From Malus domestica (lineage: Eukaryota; Streptophyta; Magnoliopsida; Rosales; Rosaceae), in the NCBI RefSeq assembly GCF_042453785.1, contig NC_091674.1, positions 30,143,501 to 30,207,500 on the forward strand: 64,000 bases of DNA. Direction: 5' to 3'. Shown here piece by piece: positions 45,058 through 56,600 of the stretch. The translations under genes were made by a program, and so were the position numbers. The notes beneath the pieces are model-generated. The model did not search any database, was not told the origin of the DNA, and was given only the letters and a program-made list of their open reading frames with translations. Positions within the stretch are counted from its first letter, which is position 1. Each line of letters starts with the position of its first letter.

Positions 45058-45068
45058 TAGCCGTTGGG
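45058..45068 (-). promoter_or_regulatory. Perfect MSA element (proximal), kinesin promoter
   Basis: Minus-strand CCCAACGGCTA fits YCYAACGGYYA at every position. It sits at the likely 5' edge of the kinesin transcript. An inferred leader exon ends at a donor TTTCG|GTGAGT (about 45287) and resumes after TTTTAACAG at 45801. NACK1/HINKEL genes are known MYB3R/MSA targets, which fits. Confidence 0.7.
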
Positions 45069-45879
45069 AGCCCTAGATTCAAAATTGAATAATAAAGGTC
45101 AGAGAAAGAAGGAGGCAATAACTTTTCATCACCATTTCTCTCAATCTCTTCGTCTTCCTTCTCCAACACTCGACTTTGACTTCGAAGCGATTCTCCTCGG
45201 ACTCAAAGGCGCTCCTTTCGTCTCTCAATCCTCTTGTGCGCCGAAGAATTCCGGAAGTTTTCGGGTCGATTTCGGTTTTCTATTTCGGTGAGTTTCCGTT
45301 TCTTAAACTAATGTTTACTGATTTTCACTTTCCATATATGCAGATTATGATGCTTATTGGAAATTCGATGTACCCAATCTTTAATTGGAAACAAATTGAT
45401 TCTTAACATGATTACTAATTAGGGAAGTTTTCATTTTTTTTCCTTTTTATTTTGTAAAAATGTTCTAATTTCCCCTTCCCCAACTGTTGAAGTTGAATTC
45501 ATCTTAGAAACACGAACAAGTTGGATGATTTTTCAATTTTCTGATGAAAAATCTTTTTGGATTGGGAGCTAATCGGTTTTCGGAATATTTGTTGCAGTGA
45601 ATTTCTCTAGGTTAAATTGTGTGTTAGTTGGAAGATTATCCTGTTAGATTCAGCTGCTTATCATAAGCTTAGATTTAAAGTGTGTAGATTTCAGGGGTAA
45701 ATGTTTGAACTAGAGAGGGTTTCAGATCTGAGATTGTACTAAATTCTGAGGTTTTCGTTTAGTTCAATTGCTTTCTGTAATCCATGATTGGTTTTAACAG
45801 AGAGGGCTTTCCTGGGAAAGGCCCGAGATTTGGTGTTGGTGTTCTTCAAGCTCGTTTGATCTGCTAGATTCGAGAAACA

Positions 45880-48800
45880 ATGACTGTCAAAACTCCTGGA
45901 ACACCGGCTTCAAAAGTAGACAGGACACCAGTATCAACACCGGCTTCAAAAATAGACAGGACACCAGTCTCAACTCCGGGCGGGCCAAGAGCTAAGGAGG
46001 AGAAGATTGTTGTCACGGTGCGATTAAGGCCTCTAAACAAAAGAGAGCAACTAGCAAAAGACCAAGTTGCGTGGGAATGCCTCGATGACAACACGATTGT
46101 TTATAAGCCCCCGCCTCAAGAACGCTCAGTTCAACCTGCCCCATTCACATTTGGTATGGGAAAACCTCTGCCTATGTGTCTTCTTTGTAGTTTTCTCAGC
46201 TGTGATGGTTCGCATTAAATAATTGGTTGATTGGTTTCTTCTGTATGCAGATAAAGTTTTTGGTCCTACTTCCTTAACGGAAGCAGTATATGAGGAAGGA
46301 GTGAAAAATGTCGCCTTGTCTTCTTTGATGGGCATCAATGGTAGTGGCTTATCCTTAGACTCATGTCCCTTCTTTTTCGATCCTCATGTCGCCTTTCAAC
46401 AATTGATTTATTTTCTTTGGCACTGCAGCAACTATATTCGCTTATGGGCAAACGAGCAGTGGGAAGACATACACAATGAGAGGGATAACAGAGAAAGCCG
46501 TCATTGATATCTACAATCATATAATCAATGTAAGTTTAATCATCACAAACTAATAACAATTATGAAAGTTATAGTGAAGATTGTTGCTTTGAAACTAATG
46601 TACTCGGATTGTTTGGTTGCAGACTCCGGAGAGAGACTTTACAATAAAAATCTCTGGACTTGAAATATACAACGAGAATGTGAGGGACCTGCTAAATTCT
46701 GAATCAGGTCGTAGTTTGAAGCTTCTAGATGATCCAGAGGTGGTGTGGCAATAAGCCTTAGCCTATACTCGTTACCGTCACTTGTTCTTTGACATTCACT
46801 CATGTTCTGTATTTTCCTAATGTAGAAAGGTACCGTGGTTGAGAAGCTGGTGGAGGAAACTGCAAGCAATGATCAGCATTTGAGACATTTAATCAGCATT
46901 TGTGAAGCCCAAAGACAAGTTGGTGAAACTGCTTTAAATGATAACAGCTCCCGGTCTCATCAGATAATAAGACTGGTCAGTTCATCATAGATCTTTGATG
47001 CTAGTTAGTGATGGTTTTTCCCTTTCCCTCACAACCGAGACATTGTAAATAACATTTTCTCTCCTTACAGACAATTGAAAGTACACTCCGTGAGAATTCA
47101 GATTGCGTGAGATCTTTCGTGGCAAGCCTGGTAAGAAAGGAATAAAATACTTTTCTGAAAATCCTTGCTTCAATTTTACGTCAGGGTTAACAAGTGTGAA
47201 TGCCAATGATGTGCAGAACTTTGTCGATCTGGCTGGAAGCGAAAGAGCTTCACAATCACTTGCAGATGGTGCTAGGCTCAGGGAAGGTTGCCACATCAAC
47301 CTTAGCTTGATGACACTCACAACTGTCATTAGAAAGCTCAGGTCAGAATCTATATTTGCATACATTTTTATCTTGAAGGATTAGTTAGTTTTCTTTCTTA
47401 CCTATGTGAACTGGTTTGATTTGCAGCAGTGGGAAAAGAAGTGGTCATATACCTTATCGAGACTCAAAGCTCACTCGCATATTGCAGCATTCTCTAGGTG
47501 GGAATGCACGCACAGCCATCATATGCACCTTGAGTCCGGCATTGAGCCATTTTGAACAATCTCGCAATACGCTCTTCTTTGCCACCAGGGCAAAGGAAGT
47601 AACAAATAACGCTCGTGTGAATATGGTATTGTTAATTTTCTTGTAACATATTTCAGTTTGCACCTGTACATAATTACACATAATTACAATAGACATTTTA
47701 GTTACCTTACTTGTGTATATAATCATTTTGCTAGGTTGTTTCGGACAAACAGCTAGTGAAACATTTGCAGAAGGAAGTAGCGAGGCTGGAAGCAGAGCTG
47801 CGCACCCCTGACCCATTAAGGGAAAAAGAATTGAAAATTCAGCAGGTACACTGACATACTTGTCTTGCTAGATTTCATTTCATGTGCTTGGAAATGTATA
47901 TATAAAATGTTTGAAATTGTTTGGCCATCACTAGATGGAAATGGAGATTGAAGAATTGAGACGCCAAAGAGATCGTGCTCAGTCTCAGGTGCTTGAATTA
48001 CAGCAAAAACTTCAGGAGGATCCACAGGTCTATTTCCAATTCTCTCTCTCTCTCTCTCTCTCTAAATTTGTATTCATTTTACTCATATATTGTTATTACA
48101 TATCAACTTCAGGGTTCAAACCCTTCTGGAATACCCCATCCCTCTGTGAAGAAATGTCTCTCATACACCGGTGTTCTATCAACAAAACCCGACAAAAAGG
48201 ATATAGGCCCTGGTGATAGAGCAAGAAATTTGAGGCAGTCTATGAGGCAATCATCAACTGCTCCTTTCACACTAATGCATGAAATCCGCAAACTTGAACA
48301 CCTGCAAGAACAGCTTGGGGAAGAAGCAAATCGAGCTCTGGAAGTATTACAAAAGGAGGTGGCTTGTCATAGGCTAGGCAACCAAGATGCAGCTGAAACA
48401 ATTGCCAATCTGCAAGCGGAAATAAGAGAAATGCGTTCTGTCAGATCAGTGCCAAAAGAAGTTGAACTTGGAACTGTAGTTGCTACTAACAAGAGTGTAA
48501 GTGCTAATCTCAAGGAAGAGATTACGAGACTTCATTCACAGGGCAGCACGATTGAAAATCTCGAGGAACAGCTAGAAAGTGTTCAGAAGTCAATAGATAA
48601 ATTGGTGATGTCTCTTCCTAGCAATTATCAAGAGTGTAATATTGAGGCATCCTCCAAGCCTAAGAAGGAGTCCAAAAAGAAGAAGTGTCTACCTTTGGCC
48701 TCAAGTAACATTGCCAACCGACAAAATTTCATCAGATCACCTTGCTCACCTCTATCAGCTTCTCGGCAAATTGCAGAATCTGAAACTGAAAATAGGGCTC

Positions 48801-49907
48801 CTGAGAATGATGATATTGTGTCCGGTGAGATTCAACCAGAGTCTGAGAAGGGGACTCCGACAAAGAATGAAGAATGTGGAGATGTCTCATCAAAGGAAAG
48901 CACTCCAACAGGTTATCGGCGTTCTAGTTCAGTAAACATGAAGAAAATGCAGAAGATGTTCCAAAATGCAGCAGAAGAGAACGTAAGAAACATTAGAACA
49001 TATGTAACGGAACTGAAAGAGCGGGTGGCCAAACTGCAGTACCAAAAGCAGCTACTAGTTTGCCAGGTATGAAAATGCATTCTTTCTACTATCTAACAGA
49101 ACTTACATGCATGTTCTATATTCTATTTATCCTTGTGAAGAAATCTCATTTCGTTTTAATTGGTTACACCCTCAGGTTCTGGAGCTGGAAGCAAATGAAG
49201 CTGCCGGGTACAATTTAGAGAATGACGAGGACACATGTGAGACTGAGGAGCCCCAAGTCTCGTGGCAAATAACTTTCAAGGAACAAAGACAGCAGATCAT
49301 TGAGTTATGGGATTTGTGCTTTGTCTCCATCATTCATAGGACACAATTTTATTTGTTGTTTAAAGGTGACCCAGCTGATCAAATCTACATGGAAGTGGAG
49401 CTTAGACGGTTGACATGGCTGCAACAGCATCTCGCAGAACTTGGGGATGCTAGCCCTGCTCATGTGGGAGACGAACCCAGAGTTTCGTTGTCATCAAGGT
49501 TCCTTTTCTTCTCTTTTCAAGTAACTAGTTGAAATCATTCCTTTTAGTTAAATATTCCTAATAAACTTCCGATATGCAGCATGAGAGCGCTAAAGCGCGA
49601 AAGAGAGTTCCTTGCGAAGAGGTTGTCTTCACGCTTGACAGCAGAGGAGAGAGATGCATTGTACATGAAATGGGATGTCCCGCTTGAAGGAAAGCACAGG
49701 AAGCTGCAGTTTGTGAACAAGCTTTGGCAAGATCCCCATGATCCCAGGCACATCCAGGAGAGTGCTGAAGTAGTTGCAAAGCTTGTTGGCTTCTGCGAAA
49801 GTGGAAACCTGTCGAGAGAGATGTTTGAGCTCAATTTTGTGCTCCCATCTGATAGGAGGCCATGGATGATGGGCTGGAACCAGATTTCCAACCTTCTCAA
49901 TTTGTGA
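45880..49907 (+). CDS. NACK1: NACK1/HINKEL-type kinesin-7, cytokinesis
   Basis: Thirteen exons join in frame to 974 aa: 45880-46153, 46251-46340, 46429-46529, 46623-46739, 46826-46975, 47071-47130, 47217-47341, 47427-47625, 47735-47845, 47935-48027, 48113-49066, 49176-49498 and 49580-49907, all GT-AG. The N-terminal motor (from about residue 42) has the P-loop GQTSSGKT (128-135), switch I NDNSSRSH (232-239) and switch II DLAGSE (268-273). Coiled coils follow, then the conserved NACK C-terminal block ([33 protein letters not shown]...WNQISNLL). In tobacco and Arabidopsis this kinesin recruits the NPK1/ANP MAPKKK to the phragmoplast midzone for cell-plate expansion. An N-terminal TPASK(V/I)DRTPVS duplication is present. 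Two MSA motifs lie upstream. NACK2/TETRASPORE cannot be fully excluded. Intact. Confidence 0.93.
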
Positions 49908-50563
49908 GAAAGTACATTTTTGTTGCAAGTAATTTACATTCTTTGAAATAATGTATATGTAAATGATTTTTCAAGCTTTCATTGTCTGTGTTGTCAAGTG
50001 TGACTATTGAGCACAATGCACACTTTGCATGGTGTTTGATTCATTTCCAATGGTTTCAAATCTAATTGAACTAATTTCACTAGAAATTAGCTTCTCTTAA
50101 AATTTGTTAGAAGTGCTTTCTGACAACCAAAAACGCTTCTAACTGCATTTGGCAGAAAAAGTTAGAAGTTCTTACGCACATTCTGGAGAAGCAACCAAAA
50201 GTGCCTCTAACTTGGAAGCGTTGCTTCTTAATGAAAGTTCTTTTAGTAGAAGTGCTTATGAGCAAAAAGTAGTTCGTACAGAAGCAATCTAAGCTCGTAT
50301 CCAATACCAATTCTCATCATATATATAAGTAGCACTTTACAATCACTACTATTGATAAAACCACACACCGAAAGTACATCATAGATATAGATACATAAAA
50401 TAGAACACACCAAATTAATTAAGCATAAGTTAACTCCTTCTAATCTTCATTAAACATGGAATAAATGAGCAAGAAGCATCACATATCCATGTCGAACATA
50501 GAAATATAACATACATATATATATAGGGCTCAAGGTGTGAGGCTGCATGATGCATCATAGATT
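49908..50563. other. Intergenic, small inverted repeats only
   Basis: 3' flank of the kinesin and 3' flank of the lipid-transfer gene, which converge. The segment 50094-50290 has repeated (G)TTAGAAGT(G/T)CTT and its complements (GCTTCTAAC), a decayed MITE-like unit. No gene was seen. Confidence 0.5.
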
Positions 50564-50857
50564 CTAGCACTTAGGGAAGGGAGTGCCACAGGTGCTGGCA
50601 ACTTTCCTCGCATTTGGGGTGTTGACAAGCTTCTTGAGGTTAGGGTTCTTGAGGTACTGGCAGAGGCAGGGCTTCTGTTCCTTGATCTTGCTGCAGCATA
50701 ATGTCGACGGTGGAGTTGAAGAGGTGATTGCTCCGGCGCAGGGGCTAAGTTGAATGGCGTTGCATGTTACCGCCGTTGACACCGGCGCTGCGGCCAGCAG
50801 CAGCACCAACACAGTGCACAATGCAATTGCAATGTAGGAAGAATATGATGCCTTCAT
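50564..50857 (-). CDS. Type 2 non-specific lipid-transfer protein
   Basis: Single exon of 97 aa. The ATG at 50857 is the first on the transcript implied by the TATA box; the longer upstream frame lacks an ATG. A signal peptide of about 29 residues (MKASYSSYIAIALCTVLVLL...) precedes a 68-residue mature protein starting VTCNAIQLSPC. The eight cysteines follow C-X7-C-X13-CC-X8-CXC-X23-C-X6-C, the spacing of type 2 nsLTPs, with Leu between the CXC cysteines. Four disulfides form a lipid-binding cavity; such proteins are secreted and act in cuticle, wall or defence lipid traffic. It converges with the kinesin gene. Intact. Confidence 0.92.
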   Translation of the reverse strand: MKASYSSYIAIALCTVLVLLLAAAPVSTAVTCNAIQLSPCAGAITSSTPPSTLCCSKIKEQKPCLCQYLKNPNLKKLVNTPNARKVASTCGTPFPKC

Positions 50858-50937
50858 CCTCACTCGACTCGACTCTAACAAGAATGTCTAAATTATTAAC
50901 TTTGGTTGAGTGGTGCATTTGGCTTAGGCTCCGCTCT

Positions 50938-50946
50938 CTATTTATA
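50938..50946 (-). promoter_or_regulatory. TATA box of the lipid-transfer gene
   Basis: Minus-strand TATAAATAG, about 85 bp before the ATG at 50857, consistent with a leader of about 50 nt. Confidence 0.7.
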
Positions 50947-51360
50947 CAAGAGATAGTACACTTAAATAATTACCACCGGTTTACTTTTTAACCTTTTTTT
51001 TTTTTTACTTCAAAAGTTCAGTTACAGTACGGGTGGGACGAGGAATTTATATAAAATATATAACATGTGTAAATTGATAACGACATATAACTAGTGATCG
51101 AGACATAAAAAATTTAGTTGGTCAATTAAGTGATATGTTAGGTTTTTCAAGTCGAAAAATCTCACTAGGGTAGTATTTTCATTTCACTCATTGTGTGATA
51201 TTTGTTAATTATAGTTAATTTCATATTTAGAAAACTCATATTTGCTTTTCAAGAAGCCCTTCGTGCTAGCTAGCTAGCTAAAACCTCTTCCTTTCTTTTA
51301 TTTCTTATGAGCTGATTTATTTGGAGTCAGTCAAATTCAAGACTTGTTGGTCTTTAATCA

Positions 51361-51559
51361 GGATTTGGATCCTCTACGAGACAACTGGTCGGGATCTTCT
51401 TGATCAGTGTTCGTGGATCGTTAGATTTTTATTCAACGGTTATAATTATTATAACTTTTAGAGAACATTCATGTTTGTAGCTGTTGAATAAAAATTCAAC
51501 GGTCCACGAACACTAATCAGAAGAATCCCGACCAGTTACCTCGAAGATAATCCAAATCC
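51361..51559. mobile_element. MITE with perfect GGATTTGGAT ends, 199 bp
   Basis: GGATTTGGATCCTC... pairs with ...ATCCAAATCC. Inner inverted blocks include ACTGGTCGGGAT/ATCCCGACCAGT, GTTCGTGGA/TCCACGAAC and TTTTTATTCAACGG/TTGAATAAAAATTC. The whole element folds into a long hairpin. The 59604-59799 element is of a similar type. Confidence 0.75.
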
Positions 51560-52395
51560 CTTCAATCATATCACAAAGCAAGTGATGTTCGGAAAGAGAA
51601 AAAAGCGTGCGTAATTTTTATTTATTTTTTAATAAAGACCACCTATATCCTCAATGATTGCCAATTCTGTAGTGAACTTAAAATTTTGATGAGCGTAAGA
51701 AAGTGGATCTCAAACTTAACCTACAATCAACAAGCATGCCCACACTTCAGAAAAAAAAATTCGGTGTGTCGGATCCGAAATACCAAATGTCATAATACAA
51801 GTAATTGGATACTTGAAAAATAATATTTCGATCATTTGTAATATAACACTTGATGTATCAGATCGTGTCTGCGGCACATTGAAAAATTTCTCCACACTTT
51901 AAAGATCAAACCACTATGCAACTTTCGGTGATGCCGATTTGTGAAAAATTTGGCAAGTTTTAATCAAACATTGTAGCCACCCCCACATGCTTTAATCATT
52001 AATTTGACCATGCACTTGGAATTTTGCGTAATCATGCTTATAATCACTAATCATCATCACCATCCTTGATATCCGTAAAGCAAATTCTATAATTCATTTT
52101 TGAGCTCCTACAATCTGTGTGCATATTACTCATTGCAGTTGTTTTCTTTATTCGTGGCAGTTTTTCTCTAATACGGTTAACTGCTTTTACATTTATCAGT
52201 CTTCTCGATCGCCGGACCAATGCATACTGCCGGCATCGCAACAATTGGATAACCACAAATGCATTTAACAGCATCATGCATGTTTGCTTTGTTTGCTTTG
52301 TATATTAATCCAAGAAATTGGTGGTTAAAATGATTAGTTACATTGCACTTCAAATTTCACTCAGACGTGACAAAAATGAGTAGATGACTAGACTA
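51560..52395. other. Intergenic, no gene seen
   Basis: Includes a stretch at 51770-51895 (CTTGATGTATCAGATCGTGT... CACATTGAAAAATTTCTCC) resembling repeats in the 24-kb MITE. No coding sequence was recognised. Confidence 0.45.
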
Positions 52396-52597
52396 GGGGC
52401 TGGTTTGTGCTTTGAAAAAAAAACTGTTTCTGCTGTGATGTGAGAATAAACTCATTTTTGCTGCTTCACGTTTTTAGTTTTTTTTTCACCAAGAACTGTG
52501 AAAATAAGATGTTTTTAAGTGTTTATCAAACATCTTTTTGAGCTTAGCTTTTTTTGGTACTCACTTTTTATAAAAGCACCTCAGTACCAAACCAGTA
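52396..52597. mobile_element. hAT-like MITE, about 200 bp
   Basis: The left end GGGGCTGGTTTGTGCTTTGA and the right end TCAGTACCAAACCAG form imperfect terminal inverted repeats. The interior is T/A-rich, with AAAAGCACC mirrored by GTGCTTT. A typical small plant hAT-derived repeat, no coding capacity. Confidence 0.55.
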
Positions 52598-52977
52598 ATA
52601 GCACTTTCGGCTGTAAGCGATTTTTAGGATGTAGACATTGTTAAGAGGATCAATCTCATATCGGAAAATGATGGGTCTTGCTTATGCTTATAAGTAAATT
52701 GAATTATTCGTCATACTGCCAATTGAATTTCTCATGGTATCAGAGTAAGTTGTCCCGTTTGTGAAACCTAACAGCCACATGTTATTCACGTCACCCGATT
52801 TGTGTAGTCTACATAAGAGAATGCGTTAAAGATATCAATCCCGCATACGTGTAAAAAAAAGTTGTAAAATGGGAAAGCGTTTGCTCTTTTGCCTTTGTAG
52901 GCGCTTGTTGTCTCTGTGTCTCTTTGAACTTTCATTTCATCTGAAATTTCCATCACAAGCTATCTCCAATTCCTTCT

Positions 52978-53666
52978 TGTTAGAGATTTCAATAATAATA
53001 ATAATTATTATTATTAATATATATATATATATATATTAATATATAATATTTATGAATATATAAATATATAAATATATATGACCTAGTGCTGCTGCCATCC
53101 GCAACATGCATGCGGCAACATGTATTGAAAGGTTGGATTTAATTCAACCTTGTACCTTTTGGTTGAATTACAACTTTTGGTTAAAAGATATGATGTTTAC
53201 TCAAATTGTATGAGTAGAATTAAAGGATATAATTAGTCAATATTTATTTTCTGAAAATTCTAAATAGAACACATGTCTTTTGGGTCAACACTATTAAGAA
53301 GAGTTGTGTGTCTTCAACTAAAATGAAATGGCTCGATGAACGGGTACTTTGATGTCTATAAATACATGTTGTGGTATAATGTTTCATACACAATTATTCA
53401 GAAATTAGTTATCTACATAATTTCTTTGTTCTCTTTTCTCTCAACATCACATTCATACAATTTCTTTTTAGTTATTTCTAAGGGAATATAATTCGGTTTT
53501 GCTAATCGAATATTCCATACTTTGTTGTATCCTGGAAGTGATTTGCCAAGAACCCTTTAGCAAACTCATTCGAGTGGGGGCAAATAACACTTTAAGGAAA
53601 CGATTCAAGTCGTACCTCAAAGTCATTATTCGGATTATTCTCCATAATTCTACATTTACTCTAACA
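52978..53666 (+). repeat. 5' LTR of copia-2
   Basis: 689 bp with an AT-rich U3 start containing TA and TAA microsatellites (about 52990-53080), then TATA at about 53355. Ends CTCTAACA, followed by AT and the unusual primer region. Confidence 0.94.
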
Positions 53667-53683
53667 ATCTTAAAGTGTTATTT
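53582..53683 (+). other. LTR-to-primer-site 15-bp stem (possible self-priming hairpin)
   Basis: AAATAACACTTTAAG (53582-53596, inside the 5' LTR) is the exact reverse complement of CTTAAAGTGTTATTT (53669-53683). The latter begins two bases after the LTR end, exactly where copia-1 has its tRNA primer site. Folding places the 3' end of the LTR segment next to the LTR/internal junction, the geometry needed to start minus-strand DNA. In the 3' LTR one base differs (C to T), which would still pair as G-U. Confidence 0.7.
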
Positions 53684-53688
53684 TCATC

Positions 53689-56600
53689 ATGGATAACAAA
53701 TCTGATAACATGGCTTTGAAGATTATCAATCAAGATGTCTACAAGTTAGACAAATTTGATGGATCAAATTTCACCCGATGGAAGGACAAGATGAGTTTCA
53801 TGCTTACTGTTCTAAATGTCATATATGTGTTGGACCCGAAATTGGAGCCTATTCGTGAACCAAGTGACAAAGACTCGGACAATATAGTTGCCGATCGAAA
53901 GAAGCGTGAAGAAGATGAATTGGTATGTCGAGGACACATCTTGGGCACATTATCTGATCGTTTATATGACCTGTATGCACACATTCAATCTCCAAATGAA
54001 ATTTGGGAAGCACTTGAACACAAGTACACAACGGAAAAAAGAGGTACCGATAAATTTTTAATGTTCAAATATTATGAATTCACTATGTTTGATAACAAAC
54101 CCATCCTAGACCAAGTTCATGAATTATTGGTCTTGGTCTCAAAGCTTCGTGAACTTAAAATAGTTATTCCGGATCCTATGATAGTTGGAGCTATTATGGC
54201 AAAATTACCCAAAACATGGAATAACTATAGAAAGAAACTTCTACACATGGTGGAAGATATTAGTTTGGAGAATTTGCAAAAGGGTATTCAAATTGAAGAG
54301 GAAACTCGAAATCGTGATAAGAATTTTGCAAATCAAGATTTCTCTAAAGTTCACATTGTCGAAGGAAACAAATATAAAAAGAACTTCAAAGTCAAAATTG
54401 ACAAAGGGAAGTTTAAGAAGACCAATTCCAACAACAATCAAAAGAATGCAAATGGTGTATGTTACCATTGTGGAAAGAAAGGCCATTACATTCGTGATTG
54501 TAGACACAGAAAAGCAAGTGAGGAATATGCCAAGAAGACCAATAGCGCAAATATGGTGGAAAACTCTGGAATTGATAACATTGTTGCAATTGTATCAATG
54601 ATGCATATTGGCATGATTACCGAACTGAATATGGCAGCGGTAATAAAATCCTCCGATTGGTGGCTCGACTCAAGGACTACTATACATGTGTGCAATGACA
54701 AGGCACAATTCAAGACATATGAAGTATCAACGGACAATCAAGAAGTTTTAATGGGGAATCATAATTCCGCCAAAGTTCTAGGAAAAGGAACCGTTGAACT
54801 TCAATTTACTTCTAGGAAGAAATTGACGTTGCTTAATGTACTGCATGTTCCAGAAATTAGAAAGAATCTTGTGTCTGCAAATTTATTATGTAAGAACGGT
54901 ATAAAGACTGTTCTAGAGTCCGACAAGTTAATAATGTCGAAAAATGGGATGTTTGTTGGGAAGGGATATTCTTGTGATGGGATGTTCAAACTAAGTATCA
55001 ATAATAAAGTGAATTCTTCTGTTTATATTGTTGAATCTTCCTCTCATTTATGGCATTTACGTTTAGCACATATAAATTTTAGATCTTTAAAATACATGCG
55101 CACACTTGGTTTTATTACTTGCAATGATGATTATAATAATAAATGTGAAACATGTATTCAAGCGAAAATGACTAAGAAACCTTTTCCAACTACCGAAAGA
55201 AATACAAATTTATTAGACTTAATACATTCTGACATATGTGAATTTAATGGTGTTTTAACAAGAGGAGGAAAAAGATATTTTATCACATTTATAGATGATT
55301 GTTCTAAATTTACTTATGTTTATTTATTGTCTAATAAAGATGAAGCTTTTGAGTGCTTTAAGCGCTATAAGGCTGAAGTTGAAAACCAAAAGGGAAGGAA
55401 AATTAAATGCCTTCGTAGTGATAGAGGTGGTGAATATTTTTCATATGAATTTGATATTTTTTGTGAAGAGCATGATGTTGTACATCAAAGAACTGCACCC
55501 TATACACCACAACAAAATGGTTTGGCAGAAAGAAAAAATAGAACACTCACTGAAATGATTAATTCTATGATGATTAATGCTAATACTCCAAAATATTTAT
55601 GGGGTGAAGCATTGTTTACTGCATGCCATATACACAATAGAATTACATCTATGAAGACACATGTGTCACCATATGAAATTTGGAAAGGAAGAAAACCAAA
55701 TTTGTCATATTTGAAAGTATGGGGTTGTGTAGCTTTTTATAAGGCACTCGATCCTAAGAGATCCAAGTTGGGTCCAAGAGGAATTAAAAACATATTTGTA
55801 AGATATGCAGAAAATTCAAAGGCATATAGGTTGCTTAATTTAGACTCGAACACAATAGTTGAGTCTAGAGATGTCGAATTTATAGAAAATAAATTCTATA
55901 ATGACTACTCAGTGTCTGAAAAAGAGAATGATCAAACACATTTCTCTAATCCGTCTACTAGTCAATCTCAAGGTGAGAAAAGAAAACAGTCTGAAACTGT
56001 TAATGAACCAAGGAAAAGCCAAAGGGTAAGAAGAGAAAAGACTCTAGGCTTTGATTTTATTTCATCTCAATTTATTGTATTTTTAGTCGAAGGAAATAGA
56101 ACAAAGGTTCTTAAGAATATACCCATATTGTTGAATGTTGAGGATGATCCTAAAAGTCTAAGCGAAGCATTGACTTCAAGAGATGCAGCCTTTTGGAAAG
56201 AGGCTATAAATGATGAATTTGAATCATTAATATCTAATCAGACATGGGTTTTAGTAGACTTGCCCCAAGGATCAAAAGCAATAGGTTGTAAGTGGGTATT
56301 TAGAAGAAAATACAATACAAACAGGTCTATTCAAACATTTAAAGCCAGGCTAGTTGCCAAAGGTTTTAAGCAGAAAAAAGGAATTGACTATTTCGATACA
56401 TATGCACCAGTAGCTAGGCTCACATCAATTAGAATATTGTTTGTATTGGCATCTTTATATAATTTGCATGTGCATCAAATGGATGTGAAAACAGCATTTT
56501 TAAATGGTGATTTAGATGAAGAAGTCTATATGGAACAACCAGAAGGGTTTGTTCTCCCTGGGAATGAAAAGAAGGTTTGTAAATTAGTAAAGTCATTATA

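Noticed and set aside
50858-50881. Lipid-transfer protein starting eight codons upstream
   Set aside because: The codon is TTG; the ATG at 50857 agrees with the signal peptide and the TATA box.
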